Part shown: in pieces, positions 46,929-58,036 of the stretch
How the letters are laid out: every line of letters begins with the position of its first letter
Numbering within the stretch: the first letter of the stretch is position 1
Assembly: GCF_019703515.2 (NCBI RefSeq)
Contig: NC_059368.1
Coordinates: forward strand, 35,975,831-36,039,830
Source: Myxocyprinus asiaticus
Taxonomy: Eukaryota > Chordata > Actinopteri > Cypriniformes > Catostomidae
DNA: 64,000 bases
Direction: 5' to 3'
Translations under genes and position numbers: made by a program
The notes under the pieces: generated by a model
Databases searched by the model: none
What the model saw: only the letters and a program-made list of their open reading frames with translations
Told to the model about the DNA's origin: nothing

Positions 46929-46975
<47 letters not shown>
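46686..46975. repeat. cluster of (TA)n, (TAA)n and (CA)n microsatellites
   Basis: (TA)n at 46690-46752, (TAA)n at 46814-46848 and (CA)n at 46930-46974, around and inside the 3' end of the minus-strand LINE. Confidence 0.9.
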
Positions 46976-46979
<4 letters not shown>

Positions 46980-48010
46980 CACTCCCTAACTAACTAGCAG
47001 CTGAGAGATAACACTGAGTGAAGAGATGAGTTTTTAGTTTAAGATTTAAATGATGAGAGAGTGGTGAGTTCCCGAAGAGGTTGTGGGAGTGCATTCCAAA
47101 GTCGAGGAGCAACTGTCATAAATGACCTGTCTCCCATAGAAGACAACCTAAACTTCGGGACAAACAGGAAGTTTGCACCAGTAGACCTTAGAATGCGAGC
47201 AGGAGTGTAAGGGTGATGCAAATCAGTTATGTACTGAGGAGCAAGTGTGTGAAGAGCCATGAAAGTTATAATCAATATTTTGTATTGAATGTGATCGGTA
47301 ATTGGTAACCAATGGAGCTGTTGCAGAATGGGAGTGATGTGTGCAGACTTTTTACTGGAAGTAAGAACTCTAGCTGTAGAATTTTCGATGTACTGTAGGC
47401 GATTTAGGGTCTTAGTGGGTTACTCAAAGAAGAGTGAATTACAATCATCCAATCTAGAGGAAATGAATGCATGGACTAGTGTTTTTGCATCGTTCGTGTT
47501 GAGCACTGGACAGAGAAGGGCAATATTTCGTTGGAATTATGCCTTTGTAATATTATTTACATGCGCCTTGAAGGTGAGTGATGGATGAAGAATCACCCCA
47601 AGGTTACGAACAGTGAGAGAGGGCTTAATGGCAGTACCATCAACTTCCAAAGTAAGGTCTGAACAGTGTGATACCAATGCTTTGGGGCCCATTATTAAAA
47701 TCTAGGTCTTCTCCGCACTGAGCTTCAAGAAGTTAGCATCCAACCAGAGACTTAAGTGGAGGCATGCAGATAATGATGGTGGTAGGAATGGTATTGCGGA
47801 ACTATAACTGACATAAATCTGAGTGTCATCTACATAGCAATGAAAACTAAGGCCATGTTTCCTAATAATTTGGTCAAGTGGAAGGACATAAATTACAAAA
47901 AGAAGGGGGCCCAGCACTGACCCTTGAGGGACCCCTCTTAAAACAGATGTAGTTGATGCTTTGTAATTCTGTACTGAGACAAACTGCTGCCTGTCTTGTA
48001 GATAAGATTT
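46851..48010 (-). mobile_element. L2-type LINE, 5'-truncated
   Basis: On the minus strand 47917-47702 reads MLGPLLFVIYVLPLDQIIRK, then FHCYVDDTQIYVSY, the reverse transcriptase catalytic box (Y-x-D-D). Further on, 47275-47039 has LAPQYITDLHHPYTPARILR and SMGDRSFMTVAPRLWNALP, the C-terminal region typical of L2/CR1-group enzymes. Endonuclease and N-terminal RT are missing. The 3' end (left) borders (TAA)n, consistent with a simple-repeat tail. Confidence 0.85.
47039..47917 (-). pseudogene. L2-type LINE reverse transcriptase, C-terminal part
   Basis: This frame-interrupted RT copies LINE RNA at the target site in an intact element. Two open segments (47917-47702 and 47275-47039) flank about 430 bp with stops. 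The catalytic box is FHCYVDDTQIY. The C-terminal hallmark is APRLWNALPQPLREL followed by SFKS. Not functional. Confidence 0.82.
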
Positions 48011-49314
48011 GAACCAATCATGAGCAGTACTGGAGATGCCTATAGCTGACAGATGATATATAGATGATAATCTATATAATAAAGATAATAATCAACAGTC
48101 AAGTTCATAACTGTCCATATATCACTTAGCTTTTCGAGTAATTTACATTTTGTTTTTTGTTTTTAAAGAAGTAATCTTCTTTTGTGGAATAGCTGTTTTT
48201 CACAGTGTTTTGCAAAATCATTCATGCATTTAGTTAATTATATCATTGTTTTGAAGCATAAACTACTTTAATGATTGTTTTTTCCAACACATTCCATGGC
48301 CTTTATTTTTAATAATTTTAGTAATTTCTAAGTATCAATGTATTTATTTTTTTTAATCTTATGAATGAGAAAGAAAATATCCAGTTCATTACCACAGCTT
48401 GCAAAAACAGTCAGTATTTTGTTGCAGTTGTTTTTGGTCATGCGACCTTCTTCAGACATTAAAAATGGTAGTATAAGCTATAGTATGGTAGTGTGTGGGA
48501 TTGTTTTTCTCTTTCATAATAGTTGATGTCTTATGCACCTACTAATAACCTTTCAGGTGTGCAAGGTCTATTCATAAAGTGTTTTATGTCTATAATATAT
48601 ATTTTTATCATATAATTATGTACTAAAGTATATCTGTGTGATAATAGTTACTGTATGTTCTGAATGGTTTTCTTACTTTCTAATTTGGCAAACCACATGC
48701 GCATGACACAACTAAAATTAATAGATGATATATGATGATATTATTACTTTATATATCTGAGTATCTTTTTATTTTCCAATAAAAATGCAATGGAACTTAA
48801 CTGATGGGTTGAGAGAATGGAATTTGACTGATGAGACTGATGAATGTGACTTGTTATGAAAGATGCTGGTGAGAAAACCATTCAAATTAAGTGTTTTAAT
48901 AATGTGCAACCCTAAACGTCTTGTGGCCAAACACCACCAATTCTCTATTCATACAGTAACTAAATGTACTGGGCCAATATGTCATTTTGAATACATGTGA
49001 CCTTTTAAATGTATGTGTCTCTGTGCATTTTCAACAGTCTGACACCACTGATTACAGCTTAATTCAGTTTTTTCAATGATTGGCTTTAAAAAAGAATAAG
49101 AAAATGCTTAAAGACAACCCACTATTTAAGAAGTTTGTAAACCCCAAAATTTGTAAAAACCACTGGTGTCAGATTGAATACAATCCAATTCATTGTTAAA
49201 AAATGTTTTGATTTTAGTGAATATGAAATCTTGGGAAGCAGGGTGCAGTGACTGTGCCTAAACACAACCTGATTCATTTGGCCTCTAATCATGACTCTTA
49301 ATTGTTCTCTGCAG
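48011..49314. other. dlgap intron, nothing recognised
   Basis: AT-rich intron leading to the acceptor at 49314, with no open frame of note. Confidence 0.45.
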
Positions 49315-49374
49315 GAATCCAGTTTCGTCTCCCTACTACCCGTAGTGTGGATCGAACAGAAACCCCCACCCCAG
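49315..49374 (+). CDS. dlgap2: candidate 60-bp dlgap cassette exon
   Basis: The acceptor 'ttgttctctgcag' is followed by 60 bp open in the needed phase: the G left by the 8951-9170 exon plus GA gives Gly, then IQFRLPTTRSVDRTETPTP, and a final G before a GTAAAA donor. Length divisible by three and phase 1 at both ends mean it can be included or skipped without a frame change. The peptide is Thr/Pro/Arg-rich, fitting the linker after the DLGAP Ser/Thr tract. I do not recall this segment from mammalian DLGAP2, so it may be a fish or alternative exon. Confidence 0.5.
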
Positions 49375-50980
49375 GTAAAACCACCAATTGTAGTGAAGCC
49401 ATATCACATAGTGTGCTCATCAGTGCTAATTAGGTGTCAGAGGGGCTGAACCCCTTACCTGAATATGACATGGCTCATATTCAGTCCTTTTTTTTTTTTT
49501 TTTACATTTTTAGAAGATCTACTTTTAAATCACTAGGCTGCTGTTTGATTGTCTCTTATCATGCACCACAAGTACTGAATAGCTGTTTTTAGTGGAAACC
49601 GAACATCTGTTTTTGATAAAACAGTCACGCTTCAAGTTTTATCACCGTCTCAAGCTGCTATTAAAATTCAGAAATAACAACTTAACACATGCAATTCACA
49701 ACCTTATGTGCTTTAACACATGTTTAGGCAAAAACACCTAACACATTAACACTGCTATAGCCTTAGATATGTTAATTAGTGTGTAATTAGTTCAGCAATG
49801 TCATAGCGGGAGATCACATAGCATGATAAAACCTTTAATGTCTCAGGATACACCCTGAGGCTTCCTTAAGTCAACAGTAATCTATTTTCCCTGTGTGCAT
49901 GTTAGTAATGCAGTGCACAAATGCACCTTACATAATGTAAATGAGAAATCATTGTACATGACTCAGCTATAGTAAAGATGACTATACATAAGAAATGTGG
50001 TACATTAGGTAGAGCATGTACTCACGGCACATAAGGAGGCATTGCTCTTGTGAGGATACAAGTTTGAATCCACCCCCAGCCTGTGTTATGTCACAATACC
50101 ATTTCCCCTCTCTGTCCTCTGTACTTTCTTCTCTGTCTGCAAAAGACCAAATTAGTTTAGTAACCCTATGATGTTGACTGTCAATGGATTAGTGAGCACA
50201 TCCATTTGAATATTATCTCCAGTAATTAAAACATACTCAAAGTCATTAAAAATTCTAGAGAGCAGTTCCCTAAATCATCAAGAAAACCTTTTTTGAGCCT
50301 AGGAGGGTACCGTAGACTGTTCTGACTGTGAGATAAACCTCCCACCTTACACCTTACATATGTATCATTAAACTAAAATCTGTGGAAGTAAATTGTAAGT
50401 TTTTAATTTTTCTGCAATGTGACATGCAAGTACAAAAGTATTGTAGCATACAAAACTACTTACAAATACAAGTTAGAATCATTTAAATACATTCAGCCTA
50501 CAAAAAGCAATTTTTCTGGCGCTCAAGAACTCTTTTGCGCAATTTCTGTGTGTTTGTGTTCTGCATTGTGGCTCTGTGTTAAAGTGTCAGCTAACACTGT
50601 GTCATGGGAAATCGTAAGAATAAAACGAGATGGTGAATTTGTAATAAATCATACGACTTTGTTCGACTTGTACCAACCAATCACATATGCTTTGCTTGTG
50701 TTCTTCAAAATCCTCAGATTTCCTTTCTTCTCCCAGAGGACTGAAGAGTATAAGAATAACATGAGTTTAGTGAAAGAATGTTACCATTTAGCGTAAGCCC
50801 TGTCCTACAGTTCAGTGATAGGACTCTCGTCCTGCCGGAATGTGATGATGGCAGGGAAGAGGAGCTAACCCGAAAAGGAAATTAGAACCTATAGCCCCTG
50901 AAAGGAGAAACTAGACCAATGGTTCAACTCAAAACAAACCAGGTCTTGAGAGGCAAAGGAATCTGAAAGTAACAGAATCT
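49375..50980. other. intron with one weak SINE-like stretch
   Basis: At 49990-50140 there are 'taggtagagcatgtactcac' and 'caagtttgaatccaccccca' with a pyrimidine-rich tail, an eroded tRNA-SINE candidate. The 125-codon frame at 50419 is AT-rich with no features. Confidence 0.4.
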
Positions 50981-51128
50981 GTGTGTCTGTAAAACAGACT
51001 GCCCATAGAATGGGTGGCAATGTTTGTGATGTGTCTGTAAAACAGACTGACCATAGAATGGGTGGCAATACTTGTGATGTGTCTGTAAAGCAGACTGCCC
51101 ATGGAATAGGTGGCAATGCTTGTGATGT
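50981..51128. repeat. 48-bp minisatellite, 3 copies
   Basis: 'gtctgtaaaacagactgccc' through 'ggtggcaat-cttgtgat' starts at 50985, 51033 and 51081. The 48-bp period keeps frame, which explains the repetitive open frames on the minus strand. Confidence 0.9.
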
Positions 51129-51480
51129 GGCAATGCTTGTTGTATCTGTATGAATGGTATGCCGATATGAATTGTGCAAGACTTGCCAAATACAACAGAA
51201 TGCAGATCAATAAGTTTGTTAATATTATTACATGCGTTAATAGGTTACATTATAACCCCTGATACAAATTCTTACACTGTTATGTTTCAAGAGTGACTCT
51301 GAATAAAGAGAGAACACATAACATATCTGGAATAATAATTACAACACCCTTGTATTTATAAAAACATTTCTTACAGTATGTTTGCAGCAATTATGCATTT
51401 GTACTGGATTTGAGAATCAATTATGATGATGTGCAGTTGCCTACCACTAGGTGTCAGTAGGCACACAGCAACAATTAATA

Positions 51481-52355
51481 ACACTGTGTAACAAATTTAT
51501 TTATTTTTTGTTCCTGGGTAGTAAGTGTTATTTCCTAATTGAAATTTACCTTTTTTTTTTTTTAATTTGTGTCTTTTCGTTCACATAAAATCAGAAAAAA
51601 ACAACATATGAATCCAAATTAACATGTATTTATACTAAAGCAATATTCAAAGCCGTGCTGGTCCATAATGGTAACAAGTACCCGTCTCTTCCCCTGGCTC
51701 ACTCGGTGCACCTCAAAGAGGATTACAACAGCATCAAGACCTTGCTGGATGCCTTGAAGTATGATGAGTATGGCTGGGAGGTCATAGGAGACTTCAAAAT
51801 GGTGGCATTCCTGATGGGTCTCCAAGGTGGTTTTACCAAGTTTCCTTGCTATCTTTGCCTTTGGGATAGCAGGGACACCAAGGCACAGTACCATAAGCGG
51901 GACAGGCCATAGCGGACCGAGTTCTCTGTGGTGAGGAACAACGTCAAGTGGGAGCCACTGGTGGACCCCCGGAAGATGCTGATGCCACCACTGCACATCA
52001 AATTTGGCCTTATGAAACAATTTGTTAGAGCTCTAGATAAGGAGTCGGCAGCCTTCAAGTACCTTCAAGACTTCTACCCTAAGCTGTCTGAGGCAAAGGT
52101 CAAAGCCGGTGTCTTCATCGGACCACAGATAAAGAAGGATTTTGGATTCATATGTTGTTTTTTCTGACTTTATGTGAACAAAAAGACACAAACTCGTCCG
52201 TTTTCTCATTGGAAATAGGTAAATTTCAAAATATCACTGTCCTGGTCACAAAAGCAAGTTTGTGGGGAATAATAGCCATTTTCTAAACTTTTGAGGCATA
52301 AGCAATTAGGAAATAACACTTACTACCCAGGAACAAAAATTGTGTTACATAGTGT
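51481..52355 (+). mobile_element. DNA transposon remnant, superfamily not assigned
   Basis: Ends 'acactgtgtaaca' and 'tgttacatagtgt' are inverted. Sub-terminal blocks are inverted too: 'ttcctgggtagtaagtgtta' with 'taacacttactacccaggaa', and 'aacaacatatgaatccaaat' with 'ttggattcatatgttgtttt'. The total is about 875 bp with inverted regions of about 150-200 bp on each side around a protein fragment. No convincing target duplication was found. Confidence 0.8.
51646..52143 (+). pseudogene. transposon-encoded protein fragment with one stop
   Basis: One frame runs for about 165 codons with a single TAG at 51910. Before it are YPSLPLAHSVHLKEDYNSIK, DALKYDEYGWEVIGDFKMVA, FLMGLQGGFTKFPCYLCLWD and SRDTKAQYHKRD. 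After it are RTEFSVVRNNVKWEPLVDPR and MPPLHIKFGLMKQFVRALD. FPCYLCLWDSR gives a C-x2-C pair, and with the spaced acidic residues (D-F-K-M) it could be part of a nuclease-like transposase core; that is inference. I recognise this sequence type as recurring in animal genomes next to such inverted repeats, but cannot name the superfamily. Ends are cut by the TIRs, so only an internal fragment remains. Confidence 0.75.
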
Positions 52356-52527
52356 AATTCCCCTTAAAGAGAAATGGTTGTATTTATCCAAGCAAAACAA
52401 TTAAATTGATTAATGTGCGATAGGAGCAACTAACAGAAAACGAGAGCATCAGCTGGAAAATACAATGAAACAGATACAGTATACAGAAGTGACAATCTTA
52501 CATAAAGAAAGCTAGCCAAACGATAGG

Positions 52528-52826
52528 TTACCTATTCTGTAACCCCAGTTCTCTGAAACATAGAGTGGAGAGATCCACTTATGGGAAGGGCATATGCACC
52601 TGACCACTGCAGAAGCATCCAACTTCACCAAATCTGGCTTGACAGACAGGAGCGCGTGCCCAAATTTGCCATAAGGCCCCACCCTTACCTGAAGGTATAA
52701 AAGGACCAGTACGTGCTACTTTCCTCAGTGAGCATATTCGCTTCTCGTGAAGCAAGCGGGGCATGCTTGGTTGGTCTCTCCACTCTATGTTTCAGAGAAC
52801 TGGGTTTACAGAATAGGTAAACTGTC
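52528..52826. repeat. DIRS copy 3 inverted terminal structure
   Basis: 'ggttacctattctgtaaccc', 'cagttctctgaaacatagag' and 'tggagaga' are followed about 200 bp later by the inverse: 'ctctccactctatgtttcag', 'agaactgggtttacagaata' and 'ggtaaac'. Arms are about 50 bp with few mismatches. 'gatccacttatgggaag' (52571) and 'gatccacctatgggaag' (52853) are in addition direct repeats. Confidence 0.85.
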
Positions 52827-53139
52827 GTCCTCTTTCATCATCTCGTGTTCGAGATCCACCTATGGGAAGATATGGACAACTCCCCGTTTGCCCTATACAC
52901 TCACAGGGAGAAAGGATGGTCTCCTAATTGAAGGCGGCGCCTGATACATCCTATATAATATTAGCAGACTCTATAACCCATACACATAACAAAGAAGGAA
53001 GAAGAGGTCGTACATTGTACTTAGTGTGCAACCTATGGGGTGACACATACACAGTGTGAGGGAGAAAGGGTTAAGGGTGAACCCGTTATGAAGAACCAAC
53101 ACCTGAAATCGCATACGCTACTGGGGTTCTGATGACATC

Positions 53140-53689
53140 AAGTCAGTAGTACCTGACAAACGTGTGGGGGGAAGCCCATCATGCAGCTGAACAAATGTCT
53201 TGCAGAGAGACTCCCTGAAACAGGGCCCAGGAAGCAGCCGTGCCTCTTGTGGAGTGGGCCTTAAGGCCCAAGGGGGGCTAGAGCCCCTTAGAGCTATGTG
53301 TCATAGATATTGCTTCCACAAGCCAAAGGAAAGACGTTTTTGTATATAGGTTTACCCATGTGGGGGGCAGCCCATGAGACAAAGAGCTGGTCGCTCTTTC
53401 TGATAGTCTCAGCCCTATGCAAATACATGTTGAGTGCACGCACAGGACACAAAGCATTCAGCCTCTCATGTTCCAGAGAGGTGAAAGGAGGTGGGTGGAA
53501 AGAGCTGAGCTCTAACACCACCCCTGTAAATTTATGGAAGCACTTAGGAATAGATGCTGGTTTAAAACACCCAGGACGTGAGTTGCACATAATGACAGGA
53601 AATGCTGACAACACAATACCAACATTTTGTGGGCTAGGCAGTGAAGCTGAGGGGAGCACAATACTACAGTTGTAGTGCACATCAATCAC
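53140..53689 (-). pseudogene. DIRS tyrosine recombinase, copy 3
   Basis: The minus frame 53689-53294 has HERLNALCPVRALNMYLHRA and RKSDQLFVSWAAPHMGKP, the middle of the catalytic domain. After a frameshift, 53280-53140 reads GLKAHSTRGTAASWALFQGV (H-x-x-R), SLQDICSAA, an in-frame stop, then WASPHTFVRYY with the nucleophile Tyr. The upstream Arg box is missing, apparently at the hairpin junction. Inactive. Confidence 0.85.
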
Positions 53690-53731
53690 CAGATCCTTGG
53701 TGATTAATGTGCACTACGGCTGTAGTATTGT
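53658..53731. repeat. 33-bp-arm hairpin at a DIRS deletion junction
   Basis: Left arm 'acaatactacagttgtagtg' plus 'cacatcaatcacc', loop AGATCCTT, right arm 'ggtgattaatgtgcactacg' plus 'gctgtagtattgt'. Three mismatches in 33 pairs. The right arm reads as an inverted duplicate of recombinase coding sequence. Confidence 0.88.
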
Positions 53732-53886
53732 CGCAGCGCACTAGGACATGATGCCCCTGAAGTCGGGGAAGAAAATGTCTTACAGCCTTCCATACAGTCA
53801 GGAGCTCTAGATTATTTATGTGAGCTGGCGTAGTTCAGTCGATGTCCCATTCACTGTCCTGCCCTCCTGGGTGGCACCCCACCCGG

Positions 53887-55399
53887 TCAAGGAAGCATCT
53901 GTAGATATGATTTTCGTAACATAACCGCCCCTTGGGGCACCCCATGTGCATAAAACTCTGTGCTCGTCCAGTGGCGCAATGCTGATGTGCAAGCACGGGT
54001 CACTGTAACGTTTGACGGAGATTGCGCAGGGGGCTGAGATGAAGAGACAAAATCCATTTCATGAAAGCTCTCATCCTCAAAAGCCCCAAGGGCAAATCCT
54101 GATGCCATAAGGCCCTGTAGTCTGAGGCAAATGGTATACTGCATGCTCGCTCCCTCTTTGAACTGTGAGAGATAATTCATTAGAGATAGAATGCTCTCTT
54201 CTGACAGACGAGCGTGCATCACAGTGGAATTCAGCTCCAGTCCCAGAAATGTTACATTCTGGGATGGAGTGAAATTGCTCTTGCTCAGATTTATTTTGAA
54301 ACCCAGAGATGCGAGGTGTGAGAGGACTAGTTGTGTGTCTTGCACACAACTAGTCTTGAATTGGCTATGATTAACCAATCATCTATATATGTCAGAATTT
54401 TCGGCCCCGCTAGACATAACAGTGCTAATCCTGATTCCACACACAGACAAAATATGCGCAAGCTCAGGGCGAGACCGAACGGCAGGACCGTGAATTCGTA
54501 ACAAATGCCATGATAGGCAAAACTAAGACATTTTCTTTGTGTGGGAGATAAATGCTGACCTGGAAGAAAGCATCTTTCAGATCGACTGATGTATTGAAAG
54601 AGAGAGTGTTGTATGCTAACATCTTGAAATTGTATTTTCTCAAATGTCTGTTTAACACTCTGAGATCCAACGTAGGGCGCAGCGAACCACCCTTCTTTGG
54701 AACTAGAAAATAACAGGAATAAAACCCCTGTTGACATTGGTCTGGGGGAACTACCCGAATTGCACCTTTCTCTAAGAGAGAAGAAATTTCCTCTTCCAGA
54801 AAATGAGCAGAGCTCATCTGCCAGAAAATTACACCGCCAAAATGTGGGGTTTCGTGGCAAACTGAAGCCTGTAGCTGTGCGTAACTGTCTGAATTACCCA
54901 CTCGGGAGCCACCACAGCGTGCCAGGCTTGTACGTGATTTGTGAGCGTTCCCACCTAAGCTGGGGCATTGCATTGGGCTGCAATCGTGGGCAGCATGCTC
55001 ATTTGTGATACAATGGAGCCATCTAGTGGACAGTTTGGGGCTGGCATGTGGGGCTGCTGAGAATTGTTCACTGTCATCAGTTGATTTTCTCGATTCTTTA
55101 GAATTTTTATTTTCAAACACACATTGGCTGAAGCCTTTATTGGGAGTGTGGAAATGGTGTTGTGCATACGGTGTGGTGACACTGCTTGTGCACTTGACAT
55201 TGAGTCTCTTTCCAGCATGAACACTCGTGGAAAGCACTTGAACTGATGTTATGCGACTGAACAGAGGATGGGAACCTGTGGGTGGGGGGTGCTGACCCCA
55301 CCAAATGAGAGTTTTCTCCTTTTGGGAGTAAGGAAGGGAAAATCCGAACTTGTGTCCATGGGGCTGGCAACCCGGGAACCTGGACTCAAAACCCCCCAA
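53887..55399 (-). pseudogene. DIRS reverse transcriptase, copy 3
   Basis: Frame 1 (55399-54464) contains ISSLLEKGAIRVVPPDQCQQ, CYFLVPKKGGSLRPTLDLRV, LNRHLRKYNFKML and VDLKDAFFQVSIYLPHKENV (motif A with its Asp). A frameshift near 54560 moves to frame 2 (54860-54327), which has YEFTVLPFGLALSLR (motif B) and LTYIDDWLIIANSR (motif C, both Asp intact). Frame 3 (54378-53887) continues with LVLSHLASLGFKINLSKSNF and VTFLGLELNSTVMHARLSEE, the thumb and connection. So the palm motifs survive but in three frames. The closing break coincides with a small palindrome (ctagttgtgtg / cacacaactag) at 54328-54354. Confidence 0.88.
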
Positions 55400-55539
55400 A
55401 CCTGTACATCAGGCGGGCCGCTTTCTTTTGGAGTCGGTTGGGGTTGGGTGTTTTCTTGGACATGACAGCAGCAAAGGACATTTTACCCCAGGGCTTGGGG
55501 GTGGGATTGGGATGCTGACTAAGCTGCTGGTTTCAGGGT

Positions 55540-56339
55540 TTATGTTGGGCAGCGTTGTGGTAAAAATGCCCAGTAGCCAGTGAGACCGTGCTTAAGGTCA
55601 AGCGGGTCTCTCCAATAGTGCTTAATTTGCTTCACGCATGCAGGAAGGACGGACAAGAGCTGTTTTCTCGGGCTGGGCAGTGGCCCCAACAGTTTTGTGT
55701 CATAAACATCCCTCTCCTGATCGGCAGCATTTTTGAGGGCTGGCCATTCGATGTTGAGCTGAGCAGCCGCTCGCTCACACACCTCGAGGATGATGGTATG
55801 CAGTAACTCTGCCAAACCGCTGACTGGCTGAGCCTGGGCCGACGGGATGGCCTCCTTGTCCTCCGAGCACTCCAGCACAGCGTCGTCATCTTCCCCAGAG
55901 CCGGGAGGCTCGTGCTCAAATGAAGAAACACCAGGGTGGGAAGTTTCCTCGAGTAAAGAAGCCTCAGTTTGGTCGGCCCAACTGAGAGAATGCAAAGTCT
56001 GGGAGGCCCCCAGAATTGTAGTGTCGTCGCAATTTCCCCCATCCGAGTCGTCATGCTCGAGTTTACTGCCTTGGGTAGCAGCTACTTTGAGCCTCCGGCG
56101 CAGGAGTTTCCTTGGCAAGGACATATAATGGCTAAAATTTTCAGGGAAGGAGAGAGCTTTCTCCGCATGTTTGAATCCCATGCACACAACGCAGATAGGA
56201 TGGAATCTCTTGCTGCGATAAGCACTCCACAGACAGCAGGGCATGCTCGTGACTGCCGGTTACCGGTGTTCACATGTGATTTGGGTTTGGGATGATTCAT
56301 GCTACAGAAAAAATCTGAGTAGTAATCCACAGAAATCAC
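55540..56339 (-). pseudogene. DIRS Gag-like protein, copy 3
   Basis: The zinc-binding region is split by a frameshift. CPAVCGVLIAARDS lies in the 56339-56082 frame. RFHPICVVCMGFKHAEKAL opens the 234-residue frame 56244-55540 (H15, C18, C21, H26). Downstream is a Ser/Asp/Glu-rich linker (HDDSDGGNCDD, PPGSGEDDDAVLECSEDKEA) and a body with AAAQLNIEWPALKN and PLLPSPR-like text, ending near HYWRDPLDLKHGL. It would be the nucleocapsid-type protein of the element. Confidence 0.8.
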
Positions 56340-56430
56340 AGGTGGTTAGCCTGAGATGCAGGGAAAATGGCAACAAGGAAAGGCGGGCAGCCTTAATGAA
56401 ACACGAAGGCGAAAACCAGTGTTAAGCACC

Positions 56431-58036
56431 CTCAAACGAACCTTAGAGCACCCTCAATAGCAGACCAGGGCAAACTGCTGCCCGCGGGTCGATTTATCAT
56501 GAAAGTTTTCTATTAGATCTTTCATTTATTGCGCATCCATTCAGACAATTTATACAATCCAATCAGAGATTTATACTTGCACAAATAGGAAATATTTCGC
56601 CTACTGTCATACTTAATTTATGCAATCTGGCAACCATTTATGCAAGTGCACGCACTCTCTCTCTCGTCTTCAGAAGAAAAACTAAAAGTGCTCAATAGTG
56701 CAATATTCTGCTCAAAGAAAAGTGTTTGCGAAGAACGTTTTATCTTCTCTCTTCCATGTTCTATTTAACGGCTGATGTGGCCCCTGTACCAAAATAATTG
56801 CACACCTCTGCTCAGTTGAATATGTAAGACTAATACTGTAAATTGGCAAGCAGAATTCCTTGAATCCCTTCAAACACACAAAAATCCCTGCAGTTTGTGA
56901 ACACAAAATTGCTGCATCAAAACTTATAAACGTGTATGATTGTGCAAATCATTATGTCCTAATCTGCAGGCACAGCATTTTGCTGTCATTTTCAGCGACA
57001 GATCATGTGAAAAAAACAACGCAATAAATGTTTTGTACATAAAAAACGTTTACCTTGTTTTAGTAGCATTTAAACTTGATTTAATATATTTTAAAAATGT
57101 GTAATTACGATACATCTCCACTTTATACAGAGCACCCCCACTATTTTCAGAAGCACCCTCAGTGATTTTGATCTGGAACCGGGCCTGAGTACACGTACTG
57201 TAAAATAAAGTTCAACCGGAACCTTGAAACTACAGCAATGGGAAAAAAAATACTCAGAAGTCATGAATATTAGTAAACATGTTACAGTAACTTCAACGAA
57301 AAATTAAAAATATAAACATAAACGACAGCTCAAAATACAAATATTTTTTGTAGGCTTACCGTAAATTGGGGAAAGGCAAGGACATTGTTTTGAACACTGA
57401 TTTTTTTATGTACTCTACTGATTCTTGAGATAAGGGACAAAACATGTTTAAAAACTAAGTTTTTACATTTTAATACTAAACTAATTTGAAATGATATAGT
57501 TGTAGACAAAGGTCTCAGCTAACAAACCATGTAAGGGAACAGGTTTTTATAAAAAAGCTTTGTTTCTGAAAATCGACATTTATTTACTTCATAACTTACT
57601 TTCATTTGTGTCAGCTCTGTCGGACACACTAAAAATCATGCTGTTTTAATTTGATCTATCCAACAACAGTGTAAAGTCTTTAATTATCTAATAATGGTGT
57701 TCAGTACAGGTGTTAAGAGATCAAATATATTCTATAAATGTTTTTTTTTTTTTCTGTTTTCATACTATTCTGAAAATATGAGTTGACAAAATTGAATATT
57801 TTTCCATCTTAACCATGTGTTGTACACTGGAGCCATTTAGTTTTTTCCTCAATTGAAGCTGCCTCTATAACCTAAACTAAAATGCCAAAATTTACATGTT
57901 GAAGCTGTGACCACAGAGACTTAAACATTGTTCATTTAAAATATACAAAAATATCAAACTTACCAGACCACGTGTCCTACTGTTGCATCCTCCATGAGCA
58001 GGAAGTGTGAAAGGGGTAATCGGAGTTATAGATAAC
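56431..58036. other. intron, nothing recognised
   Basis: AT-rich sequence between DIRS copy 3 and the LTR element. Short frames at 56712 and 57892 have no features. Confidence 0.45.

Larger units (their letters stand above)
52528..56430 (-). mobile_element. DIRS-like retrotransposon, copy 3, most complete
   Basis: On the minus strand the order is Gag (56339-55540), reverse transcriptase (55399-54327), RT thumb/connection (54378-53887), tyrosine recombinase (53689-53140), and a terminal inverted structure (52826-52528). All the expected DIRS coding regions are at least partly present at about 3.9 kb, below the 5-6 kb usual for intact elements. Most RNase H and the recombinase N-terminus are missing, at a point marked by a hairpin (53658-53731). 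Several frameshifts break the frames. Confidence 0.88.

Noticed and set aside
50105..50160. Pyrimidine tract and AG suggesting a splice acceptor near 50145
   Set aside because: The tract is the pyrimidine-rich tail of a decayed tRNA-SINE, and no DLGAP-like frame follows.
50705..50796. 'ttcttctcccag' acceptor followed by RTEEYKNNMSLVKE
   Set aside because: Short frame with a stop, no donor in phase and no similarity to the DLGAP segment expected next.
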